Origin: CBDBCK01 sp965203345
GTDB lineage: Bacteria; Chloroflexota; Dehalococcoidia; Lucifugimonadales; Lucifugimonadaceae
Assembly: GCA_965203345.1 (NCBI GenBank)
Contig: CBDBCK010000016.1
Coordinates: 1 to 9,799 of the forward strand
Direction of reading: 5' to 3'
Length of the DNA stretch: 9,799 bases
Shown: positions 1 through 5,979 of the stretch, in pieces
Layout of the letters: every line of letters begins with the position of its first letter
Position numbering within the stretch: position 1 is the first letter of the stretch
Translations under genes and position numbers: made by a program
The notes under the pieces: model-generated
Told to the model about the DNA's origin: nothing
What the model saw: only the letters and a program-made list of their open reading frames with translations
Databases searched by the model: none

Positions 1-179
1 TGGACTATAGAAGATGTAGCTCGGCGCTGTGAAAGGAGGTGCTCGTGAGATGTCCCACGAAGCAACGCTTCCGCAGACTCCAACGTTCCTGATGTACGGA
101 TCGCTTCGAAATTGGTTCGGCAAGACGTGTGATACGCCACAGGACGGAGCCTCAATAGCTGCTCAACGTTGAATCCCAT
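1..179 (-). CDS. Cassette 10: partial hypothetical protein, possibly DUF7002-like (N-terminus only)
   Basis: A minus-strand frame opens with ATG at 179, just inside the cassette whose boundary is the attC box at 196-202. It stays open for 59 codons to the window edge. The peptide has an LLRLRPVAYHTS stretch, then NFEAIRTSGTLESAEALL, then QRRAT. This resembles small cassette-encoded proteins with an 'LYH...N...I...G.L.SA..LL' pattern (DUF7002-like, from memory). The orientation agrees with the array, and no strong Shine-Dalgarno sequence is visible. The opposite strand holds a 40-codon frame at 50-172 behind a good GGAGGT; I treat it as a coincidence, but the two frames compete. Confidence 0.6.
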   Translation of the reverse strand, partial: MGFNVEQLLRLRPVAYHTSCRTNFEAIRTSGTLESAEALLRGTSHEHLLSQRRATSSIV

Positions 180-195
180 CGGCCGTTACCAGTCC

Positions 196-243
196 GCCTA
201 ACGCCGCGTTCACCGGCTTGTCCGGTGCAACGGTTTGTTAGGT
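196..243 (-). other. attC site of cassette 9
   Basis: A short attC of 48 bp. On the minus strand it runs from ACCTAAC (243-237) to GTTAGGC (202-196). Inside, CACCGG and CCGGTG form the central stem (plus strand CACCGG 211-216, CCGGTG 222-227). The stop codon of the DUF2442 gene lies inside the site, so the last residues of that protein are attC-encoded. The AACAAACC start and GCGTTAGGC end are the canonical attC arrangement and set the array direction as leftward. Confidence 0.88.
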
Positions 244-479
244 ACTTCACGCTCAGAATCTATATAAAGTGTATCAGGACAAATATCTTGCTCATTTGGC
301 CACACTACGGTGCCATCCAGTACGGTAACCTTATTAAAATAATTTATATCTCTTAACTCTGAAAAAATACCAAAGTCTAGCAGCGAAGAGCAGTCGTATA
401 TGCCAAACTCCCCATTAGTAAATACAAGTTCTAGTTTGTACTCTTCCGTTGTGTTAACTGACGCTACTCTTGGATTCAT
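210..479 (-). CDS. DUF2442 family protein
   Basis: An 89-residue soluble protein, second gene of cassette 9. It has the DUF2442 layout: an N-terminal 'P.V..V......L.L.F.NGE..IYD' strand region and a hydrophobic SSLLDFGIFSEL segment, followed by FNKVTVLDGTVVWPNEQDICPDTLY. The VxWPNExDICPDTLY stretch is the most diagnostic part. Translation probably starts at ATG 479, three bases after the upstream DUF4160 stop, which implies coupled translation. The C-terminal NKPLHRTSR is encoded by attC sequence and is unlikely to be functional. DUF2442 and DUF4160 genes are often adjacent and have been proposed as toxin-antitoxin-like pairs. The biochemical role is not known to me. Confidence 0.85.
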   Translation of the reverse strand: MNPRVASVNTTEEYKLELVFTNGEFGIYDCSSLLDFGIFSELRDINYFNKVTVLDGTVVWPNEQDICPDTLYIDSEREVPNKPLHRTSR

Positions 480-482
480 AAA

Positions 483-752
483 TCACCGTAAAGGATCAAT
501 TTTATAAGGCTGTTGCCCTGATACAGCAATCTCCCAATCAGCGACAAGCTCATCTTTGTGTAATTCAATCCACGCTTGTAACAGCTTCATTTTAGGCTTT
601 GGAATGCCGCCTTCAAGAACATCTCCTTCAGGGATAGATACTACAACTTCTTCACCCTGATATTTAACATGAATGTGAGGCACATGATGCTGTTTATTAT
701 CAATGAAATACATATAGACAATAATCCCATAAAACATTGATATTGAAGGCAT
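483..752 (-). CDS. DUF4160 family protein
   Basis: First gene of cassette 9, 89 residues from ATG 752. I prefer this start to the upstream in-frame GTG (773) because AGGAG lies 7 bases before the ATG, the GTG sits inside the attC box, and family members characteristically begin MPxIS. Diagnostic parts are MPSISMFYGIIVYMYF, then HHVPHIHVKYQGEE (the histidine-rich core), then VVSIPEGDVLEGGIPK, then LQAWIELHKDELVADW. The length is normal for the family. It is paired with DUF2442 three bases downstream, so the two form a two-gene operon in one cassette. The pair is a proposed TA-like module. Which member would be toxic cannot be told from sequence. Confidence 0.88.
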   Translation of the reverse strand: MPSISMFYGIIVYMYFIDNKQHHVPHIHVKYQGEEVVVSIPEGDVLEGGIPKPKMKLLQAWIELHKDELVADWEIAVSGQQPYKIDPLR

Positions 753-771
753 ATTATTTCTCCTAATCGAC

Positions 772-843
772 ACCTAACGCCAAGCTCACCGGCGGCAATG
801 AAGCGTAGCGGAATTGCCGTCCGAGTGAAGCGTTTTGTTATGT
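772..843 (-). other. attC site of cassette 8
   Basis: A 72-bp site running on the minus strand from ACATAAC (843-837) to GTTAGGT (778-772). The central stem pairs GGCAAT (794-799) with ATTGCC (813-818), and the loop carries GAAGCGTAGCG. It is the same structural type as the attC at 2490-2561, which shares the loop motif GCGYAGCG and the GTCCGA segment. It follows the restriction endonuclease gene by three bases. Confidence 0.9.
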
Positions 844-846
844 TTT

Positions 847-1599
847 TTATTTCATTTTAGCTGGGATTGAAATTGATGAGTTAAACTCAACAAGTTTTTT
901 CCAATTAATCGCACCACTACTGTCACAAAATAAGTTCCCAAAATCCAATGTGAACATATTGATTCGTTTTGAGTACGCTTCAATAAAATCATCGTTTCTT
1001 TCTTTGGCTTTATTGCCTAATGGCTCTATTATATCGGTGTAAAGACTATTGTTACCCGATATAAAATCCCAAAATTTTTGCCCGCAATATTTGAAGTAAT
1101 CCCCTTTATCTGGGCTATTGTCACGACCATAACAGCATCCATTAACACAAATGATATTAATTTTAGAATTGCTAGTTCTTAATGTGCGTTGTGCTGTAAT
1201 AAAATCAGATTTCATTTTGGCTATTTGACTGCTATTCCCCCAGTTAGGACCAGATTTGATATTCACGATATATCGGTTGCCTTCATGGTCGAATTCTAAG
1301 TCTATCCCTTGTATTCCAGACTTCCATCCTCCATAAACTTTATGATTTATAAATATTGCCAGTCCTTCAAGCCAATCTCCGAATATAGTTTCTTCATTAG
1401 AAGAAATATGAGCATCTACAAGGCCTTTAACGATTGCTTCAGCAGTTAAAACATGCTTTGCCTTAAAAAGATATGGATTTTTTCTTTTGAGAACCTTGCC
1501 AAGACTGAGGGTATCAAGGCTTGATATTCTTTTCACATGAAAAGTCTCAATATTGTGTTCAACATATTTAACCACGTCATTTAGATCAATCGGTCTCAT
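847..1599 (-). CDS. Type II restriction endonuclease, PmeII-like family
   Basis: Cleaves unmodified DNA and pairs with the methyltransferase just upstream in the same cassette. From ATG 1599 it is 250 residues. I prefer this to the TTG at 1617 because AAAGG lies about 6-7 bases before the ATG. Recognisable blocks are VLKRKNPYLFKAK (about 37-48), the EETIFGDWLE helix (about 69-78), GIDLEF (about 99-104, D100 a likely metal ligand) and the IVNIKSGPNWGNSSQ block (about 111-125). In that block the NIK triplet takes the place of the usual (D/E)xK of PD-(D/E)xK nucleases. The KSGPNWGNSSQ block is what I associate with the PmeII family. It overlaps the methylase gene by 14 bases. The recognition sequence cannot be read from the protein. 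Confidence 0.82.
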   Translation of the reverse strand: MRPIDLNDVVKYVEHNIETFHVKRISSLDTLSLGKVLKRKNPYLFKAKHVLTAEAIVKGLVDAHISSNEETIFGDWLEGLAIFINHKVYGGWKSGIQGIDLEFDHEGNRYIVNIKSGPNWGNSSQIAKMKSDFITAQRTLRTSNSKINIICVNGCCYGRDNSPDKGDYFKYCGQKFWDFISGNNSLYTDIIEPLGNKAKERNDDFIEAYSKRINMFTLDFGNLFCDSSGAINWKKLVEFNSSISIPAKMK

Positions 1600-2437
1600 A
1601 TACTGCCTTTGGTTCAAATAAAAATAATTCCACTGGTGAAATCTGAGTTTTCACCATTTCATAGTATTCTGGAACCACCTCTATTCCAATCGAATTTCTA
1701 CGCATTTTGTTTGCCACAATATTGGTTGTCCCAGAGCCCATAAAGGGGTCTAGAATCGTGTCGTCAACTTGGGTAAATAATTTTATAAACCATTCGGGTA
1801 AACCTTCTGGAAATGCTGCACTATGATTTTTATTGTTGCACTCTGTAGCTAAATGTAAAACATTGGTAGGAAATGCCTTATCTCTTGTAATCCAGTTAGA
1901 TATGTTTTTACCAAAACCACTTCCAACCTTTGATTCATCTCTTGTTTTATCGGTTTCACTAAGGTTTTTTAATCTTGTTTTCGCCCAATCTCCTATGGGA
2001 ACCATGACTTCTTCTTGATACATATTAAATTTTTTATTTTTGTTAAATTGTAGTAGTCGTTCCCAAGCGTCTCTAAACCTGTTGGGCCATTTACCGGGAT
2101 AACAATTTTTTTTGTGCCATATAAATTCTTCTGTCCATAACCAACCTTGTTTTCTCATGGCAAGGATTAATTCCATAATATAAATGCTTCTTTCACCGTT
2201 AACTACTTTCTCTTTGATATTAAGAACAAAAGTTCCAGTTGGTTTAAGCACCCTCAGCATCTGCTCTGTTTTTGGCAAGAACCATTCGACATAATCATCA
2301 GGGTGAATCCCGCCGTATGTTTTTTTTCTCTGATCTGCATATGGAGGAGAAGTAAAAATCAAATCCACTGAGTTATCAGGTATATCTTCTAGTACCTCTT
2401 CGCAATCACCGAGGTATAAATCATGTTTTATTTCCAT
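1586..2437 (-). CDS. Type II DNA methyltransferase (TSPPY class, amino-methylating)
   Basis: Transfers methyl from S-adenosylmethionine to an exocyclic amino group of its target base, protecting host DNA from the partner nuclease. The 283-residue protein has motif IV TSPPY at 29-33 and the SAM-binding DPFMGSGTT at 230-238, with a variable target-recognition region between. This is the beta-type order. The SPPY form is commonest in N4-cytosine methylases, but N6-adenine cannot be excluded. AAFPEGLPEWFI (208-219) is the usual segment before the SAM motif. The start at ATG 2437 follows AAGAG. It is the first gene after the cassette boundary and overlaps the endonuclease gene, so modification would be made before restriction. 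Confidence 0.92.
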   Translation of the reverse strand: MEIKHDLYLGDCEEVLEDIPDNSVDLIFTSPPYADQRKKTYGGIHPDDYVEWFLPKTEQMLRVLKPTGTFVLNIKEKVVNGERSIYIMELILAMRKQGWLWTEEFIWHKKNCYPGKWPNRFRDAWERLLQFNKNKKFNMYQEEVMVPIGDWAKTRLKNLSETDKTRDESKVGSGFGKNISNWITRDKAFPTNVLHLATECNNKNHSAAFPEGLPEWFIKLFTQVDDTILDPFMGSGTTNIVANKMRRNSIGIEVVPEYYEMVKTQISPVELFLFEPKAVYETD

Positions 2438-2489
2438 TTTACTCTTTTCGTATCAATAACTTTTCTATTTCTATGCTATCACTCATGGA

Positions 2490-2561
2490 ACATAACGTTT
2501 AAGCTGTGCGGCGCAAACGAAGCGCAGCGTAGTTTGCGTCCGAACGAGCGCCTTGTTAGGG
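2490..2561 (-). other. attC site of cassette 7
   Basis: A 72-bp site whose minus strand runs from CCCTAAC (2561-2555) to GTTATGT (2496-2490). The stem is GCGCAAAC (2511-2518) against GTTTGCG (2532-2538), and the outer arms GCTGTGCGG and the TCCGAACGAGCGC segment are typical of this class. The GIY-YIG gene stop is three bases away. Confidence 0.92.
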
Positions 2562-2564
2562 CTT

Positions 2565-3032
2565 TTAGTGATTATCAAAATCATTGTGCGGTGTCTGAAG
2601 GCTAACAGAAACATACATTTCTAATAGTGCTTGGCGCAATGGTTCAGGTTCAGATACATACCGAACGTTCATTTTTCTAACTCTCTGTTTTTGAGCAATA
2701 AACACGGGGCCAAATACAGGATCGTTTTCTAACTCTGTGCGCGAACCCTGCTCCGTGTATGTTGCTACTGTTTGACCTGTGATTTCTCTGGCGAGCCTGA
2801 ATGCAAATGTTGCGGAATTATGACCCGAACTTGGCCTGCAATGCTTTTGTAAGCGTTTGCGAATTGTGTTGGTGCGGCCAACATATAAATGCTCTTCTGC
2901 CTCGGAGAATAAGTATATGCCCGCTCTCGGTGTGTCCAATGGCAGGTCGGCGACAGTAACTGGTGCCATTTGGATGAGCCTTTGAAACGAAGGCTCTAAT
3001 GACTCTATGTACTGTTTAAATATTTCGTTCAT
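2565..3032 (-). CDS. GIY-YIG nuclease domain protein (cassette 7)
   Basis: A 155-residue single-domain protein, probably a DNA endonuclease. All GIY-YIG landmarks are present in order: GIYLF at 38-42, YVG at 50-52 followed by R53, the catalytic-region arginines of NTIRKRLQKH (R58/R60), a glutamate at 138 (ALLEMYVS) as metal ligand, and N150 near the C-terminus (TPHND). About 35 residues precede the domain. Single-domain members include repair, mobile and defence nucleases, and neither partner nor specificity is visible here. It is the only gene in its cassette. ATG 3032 lies only about 10 bases inside the attC box, with a short AAGAAG as ribosome site. It is unlike the other GIY-YIG protein at 7672-8205. 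Confidence 0.88.
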   Translation of the reverse strand: MNEIFKQYIESLEPSFQRLIQMAPVTVADLPLDTPRAGIYLFSEAEEHLYVGRTNTIRKRLQKHCRPSSGHNSATFAFRLAREITGQTVATYTEQGSRTELENDPVFGPVFIAQKQRVRKMNVRYVSEPEPLRQALLEMYVSVSLQTPHNDFDNH

Positions 3033-3042
3033 TCTTCTTGAG

Positions 3043-3103
3043 CCCTAACGTCTAGCTCAGCGGCGCGCGCCTTTGGCGCGTCCGCTGGAGCTAATTGTTA
3101 GCA
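3043..3103 (-). other. attC site of cassette 6
   Basis: A 61-bp site whose minus strand runs from TGCTAAC (3103-3097) to GTTAGGG (3049-3043). Stem GGCGCGC (3062-3068) faces GGCGCGTCC, and outer arms AGCTCAGCGG (3054-3063) and CCGCTGGAGCT (3082-3092) pair with one extrahelical base, as in canonical attC sites. The preceding gene's stop codon is inside the site. Confidence 0.9.
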
Positions 3104-3723
3104 CAAGAACTTGGATCGGTTTCTGGACGAACACCACTAGAGAGTGCCTTCTCAATTGTAAATATGTGTAGCAGAAGATACATAAATGATACTACACCGA
3201 CGCTGAATGACAATTGTATTGGATTCCCATTTGAAAAAATTAGGAGCAGACCAATTAGAAGCATAAAGAAATTTATTGCGCTACAGCCTAGTATAGAAAT
3301 GTAATCCGCTGAACCTCGATCATCTGAAATAGCGAATTTTAGATTTGCATAATTACCGATATTAAGACCTTTGATATAGATTCGCCTAAGATCGATGACA
3401 AGATTATTAAAAAATACCTCGTTACAACGTATTGACGTAAGATTTCGGATTACTATGTAACCAATCATTCCCGAAAGCACAAAGAGCACACCGACTAAAT
3501 TATCAGTCGAAATCCCTTTGGCCGTACCTGTCGGGGTAAACCTGAAGATGAGAATTGAAAGGGTAACAATGCTCACCGCTAAAGATACATAAAATTTTTG
3601 ATAGCTAAGCTTCTGATCATGCAGCTGCCTGATGATTTCTAGAGATTGCTCATAATCCAGTTTAAAAAACTCATGGCTTCTGTTATGCAGCTCATTCTCA
3701 ATATCTTCTGGTACTTCGCACAT
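3091..3723 (-). CDS. Cassette 6: uncharacterised four-helix membrane protein
   Basis: I do not recognise the family. The 210-residue protein starts with a charged, probably helical, cytoplasmic segment (1-42) and has four hydrophobic stretches at about 43-61, 75-93, 142-163 and 169-189. Helices 2 and 3 are separated by a polar stretch of about 48 residues with RRIYIKGLNIGNYANLKF. There is no signal peptide. The paired-helix topology with a polar N-terminus resembles small membrane effectors found in some defence modules, but no motif ties it to one. ATG 3723 has GGAG about 12 bases upstream. The C-terminal residues SCANN run into attC sequence. It is alone in its cassette. Confidence 0.8.
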   Translation of the reverse strand: MCEVPEDIENELHNRSHEFFKLDYEQSLEIIRQLHDQKLSYQKFYVSLAVSIVTLSILIFRFTPTGTAKGISTDNLVGVLFVLSGMIGYIVIRNLTSIRCNEVFFNNLVIDLRRIYIKGLNIGNYANLKFAISDDRGSADYISILGCSAINFFMLLIGLLLIFSNGNPIQLSFSVGVVSFMYLLLHIFTIEKALSSGVRPETDPSSCANN

Positions 3724-3757
3724 TTTATATTTCTACTCCATTTTTCATTTGTTGTAG

Positions 3758-3842
3758 CGCTTACGACTACAACAAGGGCGCGCTGCTTTTTAGCGCGTCC
3801 CAGCCAGCGCTTTTTGCTGGCGATTGATTGTTCTTGTTAGCA
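3758..3842 (-). other. attC site of cassette 5 (degenerate R' box)
   Basis: The minus strand starts with a good TGCTAACAAG box (3842-3833). The far end reads GTAAGCG (3764-3758), or GTTGTAG (3773-3767), instead of GTTRRRY. Two separate hairpins fill the site: GGGCGCGCT (3776-3784) with AGCGCGTCC (3792-3800), and CCAGC (3803-3807) with GCTGG (3816-3820). The double-hairpin shape and poor right box set it apart from the other attC sites. It may be a recombinant or decaying site. The extent is uncertain by about 10 bp. Confidence 0.65.
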
Positions 3843-4003
3843 TGGAGCGGCCTAAGGTCAGATTGGGTGATTGACAGAAAGATAGGCAGGTTATTTGCCG
3901 AGCAATGTTCCGTTGTCACTGCCCCGTCCGAAGCCGCCAACAACAGTACTACAGTATCACGAAACCGACTGAAGGCAAGCCACGAAGGAAACCATGTTGT
4001 TAG

Positions 4004-4021
4004 CCCGGATTATTCATGAAT
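4004..4021 (+). repeat. IS1380 copy 1 left inverted repeat (IRL)
   Basis: CCCGGATTATTCATGAAT. It pairs with the right end at 5647-5664 with a single mismatch at position 11 (T versus G). The identical 18 bases open copy 2 at 9137-9154. Confidence 0.93.
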
Positions 4022-4030
4022 ATATAAAAC

Positions 4031-4092
4031 AAAAGCCTTTAATGTGATAAAATAGTGTGTTTAAACAAATACTTAATCACAAAAAGGCTTTT
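4031..4092 (+). promoter_or_regulatory. Hairpin overlapping the transposase ribosome binding site
   Basis: The left arm 4031-4048 (AAAAGCCTTTAATGTGAT) pairs with the right arm 4076-4092 (ATCACAAAAAGGCTTTT) apart from one bulge and one mismatch, leaving a 27-base loop. The right arm contains AAAAAGG, the only ribosome site for the transposase ATG at 4095. Transcripts entering from outside would fold it and hide the site, while a promoter inside the loop (TGATAAAAT at 4045-4053 is AT-rich and -10-like) would make an mRNA lacking the left arm. This is inference from pairing. The same structure is kept in copy 2. Confidence 0.6.
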
Positions 4093-4094
4093 GC

Positions 4095-5465
4095 ATGTCA
4101 AATATTACCACTAAACAGAGTGTCCTGCTCAAGGGACTTTCAAAAAAAACTGTCGTTGCTCAATTTGACCAGGATCATGCCAGTGCCGATGGGGGCGCCG
4201 TCCTGCTCAAAGCCTGTGATGAACGTCTTGGATTAAGTGCTTCACTCGCGGCCTGCCTGTCGGATAAGCGGCAACCAGGTAAAGTCAAGCACTCCCTGCA
4301 AGAGCTGTTTCAACAACGCATGTTCGGCATAGCCTGTGGCTATGCGGATGCTAACGATGCCGCGCGTCTGGCTCATGACCCCGTGTTCAAATTGCTCATT
4401 GGCCGTGACGCCGTCGATGGTCATGATCTAGCATCCCAGCCGACGTTATCTCGTTTCGAGAACACCGTCCGTCCTCGCGATTTGTTACGTATGAGCGAGA
4501 CGCTGGCCGAGGCGGTGATCAATCGCCACAAGCGTCGCAAGAAGAAAGTCAAACTGATTACGATTGATCTTGACCCGACGGTTGATCCTGCCCATGGTCA
4601 TCAGCAGTTATCGCTGTTTAACGGGTTTTATGATAGCAACTGCTACCTGCCGTTGGCTGGATTCTTAACGTTCGATAAGGAGCCGGAACAATACTTGTTT
4701 AGCTATCTGCTGCGTCCGGGCAATGCCGATGCGAAGAAAGGTTGTTTTGGCCTGTTGAAGCGGGTGCTGCGGAAACTGCGTCAGGCTTTTCCTGGCGCCG
4801 TGATCCGTTTGCGTTTGGACTCTGGTTTTAGTGGGCCGGATCTTTATGAGTTCATGGAGGCCCAGAGATGTCAGTACGTTGTGGGGATGGCGAAGAACTC
4901 GGTGCTTAAGACATTGGCTGAGCCTGCCATGGCAGTGGTTCGCGAAGACGCTGATCAAGATATTGAAACCATCTGTTATGACGACGATCTCTATGCGGCG
5001 CGCTCGTGGTCGCATCAGCGACGGGTGATTATCAAAGGTCAGATCACGTATCAATCGGGCCGTCAGCCGAAGGAGAATCCCCGTTTCCTGATCACGAATA
5101 TCAAAAGATCGCCTCGACATATTTACGAGAAGATTTATTGTGCGCGTGGTGATGCGGAGAATCGGATCAAGGAACTTAAAGAGGGGCTTGAGATTGACCG
5201 CACCAGTTGCACCAGCTTCCTGGCGAACCAACTGCGTGCATTGATGACGGCGGCGGCCTATGTGTTGTTTCAGGAATTGCGTTTGAAGGCTCGCCACACG
5301 TGTTTTCGTCGAGCACAGGTCTCAACGATTCGGCTGCACCTGTTGAAATTCGGCGCCTGGGTCGAATCTTCTGTTCGTCGTGTCGTTTTGCATTTACCCA
5401 TCAGCACACCCTTTGCCAATGAGTGGGTCCGTATCGCTCGAACAATCGGTGTTGTTCCTACATAG
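4095..5465 (+). CDS. IS1380-family transposase (intact)
   Basis: A 456-residue DDE transposase that moves the surrounding element. Catalytic candidates are visible in order: D158/D160 in TIDLDPTVDP, D242 in RLRLDSGFSG, and E355 in GDAENRIKELKEG, the YxxRxxxENRIKELK-type motif of IS4/IS1380-like enzymes. An N-terminal region of about 150 residues with DGGAVLLK and QPTLSRFEN is typical of IS1380. The length is normal for the family. There is no frameshift or internal stop, so the copy is likely active and could act on the damaged copy 2. Translation starts at ATG 4095 behind AAAAAGG, which lies in a hairpin. Confidence 0.96.
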   Translation: MSNITTKQSVLLKGLSKKTVVAQFDQDHASADGGAVLLKACDERLGLSASLAACLSDKRQPGKVKHSLQELFQQRMFGIACGYADANDAARLAHDPVFKLLIGRDAVDGHDLASQPTLSRFENTVRPRDLLRMSETLAEAVINRHKRRKKKVKLITIDLDPTVDPAHGHQQLSLFNGFYDSNCYLPLAGFLTFDKEPEQYLFSYLLRPGNADAKKGCFGLLKRVLRKLRQAFPGAVIRLRLDSGFSGPDLYEFMEAQRCQYVVGMAKNSVLKTLAEPAMAVVREDADQDIETICYDDDLYAARSWSHQRRVIIKGQITYQSGRQPKENPRFLITNIKRSPRHIYEKIYCARGDAENRIKELKEGLEIDRTSCTSFLANQLRALMTAAAYVLFQELRLKARHTCFRRAQVSTIRLHLLKFGAWVESSVRRVVLHLPISTPFANEWVRIARTIGVVPT

Positions 5466-5646
5466 CACGAAGAATCCAGTAACGAAATCGACGAGCAGGC
5501 CAACCTGCTGCTTGCGCTCGTCTTGAATCCACGTCAGGCGGAACATAAGCGCCGTATCATCTGCCATTGGCGCGATCTGCTCCATTTTGGATGACAGAGC
5601 AGTACATATTTGACGAAAAATAGCTCAAACTACAAGCCATGAGTTC

Positions 5647-5664
5647 ATTCATGCATAATCCGGG
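5647..5664 (-). repeat. IS1380 copy 1 right inverted repeat (IRR)
   Basis: ATTCATGCATAATCCGGG on the plus strand, the reverse complement of the left repeat apart from one base. It is followed directly by the TTAG duplication at 5665-5668. Confidence 0.93.
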
Positions 5665-5879
5665 TTAGTTGGGTTACAGAATGCACGAACTCGGTAATAA
5701 CCGAAGCCCGATTGATTCGGGCTACCGCACGAAGGATGCGGCACGATGCTTTGTAATTTACGAAAGGTAAGCTGTGCACTAGTGAGAAAACAAACTGCCG
5801 CTTACTATTGGGTGCAGTGTTTTGGTGTTGCCGTGATATTTCCACTTTCAGCAAACCCAGAAAGACGAAGTACCCGTAG

Positions 5880-5966
5880 TGCTAACGTTTCGCGTAACCG
5901 GCAGCAGAAAGCAGAGCGACGAAGGAGCGGCGCTTTTTGCTGTCCGAGTTGACGCGATTGTTAAGT
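5880..5966 (-). other. attC site of cassette 4
   Basis: An 87-bp site whose minus strand runs from ACTTAAC (5966-5960) to GTTAGCA (5886-5880). The main stem pairs GCAGCAGAAAGC (5901-5912) with GCGCTTTTTGCTG (5930-5942). The lipoprotein gene stops 14 bases before it. The R' box matches the GTTAGCA that opens the attC of cassette 5. Confidence 0.88.
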
Positions 5967-5979
5967 GGCATTTTCCTGA

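Larger units (their letters stand above)
4000..5668 (+). mobile_element. IS1380-family insertion sequence, copy 1 (4004-5664) with TTAG duplication
   Basis: A complete 1661-bp element. Terminal inverted repeats begin CCCGGATTAT and match at 17 of 18 bases (4004-4021 and 5647-5664). It is flanked by a 4-bp direct repeat TTAG (4000-4003 and 5665-5668), the duplication size expected for IS1380. One intact transposase gene fills it, and 199 bp of non-coding DNA lie between its stop and the right end. It reads against the array. A second copy in the same orientation begins at 9137. Confidence 0.95.
3767..5854 (-). pseudogene. Cassette 5 reading frame split by IS1380 copy 1
   Basis: If the IS and one TTAG copy (1665 bp, exactly 555 codons) are removed, a minus-strand frame is open for about 140 codons. 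It runs from a TTG at 5854 through the insertion point to TAG at 3767-3769 inside the attC. Its end overlaps the attC as other genes here do, and the cassette boxes on both sides (GTTAGCA) match, so this was a single cassette. Against coding: there is no ATG or ribosome site, the peptide resembles nothing I know, and the plus strand is also open (about 85 codons from TTG 3828 across the junction). The cassette may be non-coding. The right-hand part also holds a short inverted repeat, AGCCCGA/TCGGGCT, at 5705-5723. Confidence 0.35.

Noticed and set aside
50..172. Plus-strand 40-codon frame with strong GGAGGT
   Set aside because: Not listed as a gene because the opposite strand has a longer open frame in the array orientation with family-like sequence; kept only as a finding.
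3843..3999. Plus-strand frame continuing from TTG 3828 across the IS junction as a gene
   Set aside because: It has no ribosome site or ATG, it starts inside attC, and the minus strand is open over the same interval; there is no way to prefer it from sequence alone.
4665..5297. Long minus-strand frame (about 210 codons) inside the transposase gene
   Set aside because: It is a shadow of the intact IS1380 transposase, whose catalytic motifs fix the plus frame.
5705..5723. Inverted repeat AGCCCGA/TCGGGCT as a terminator
   Set aside because: The stem has 7 bp with no T-run on either side, and it lies inside a disrupted cassette with no clear gene to terminate.
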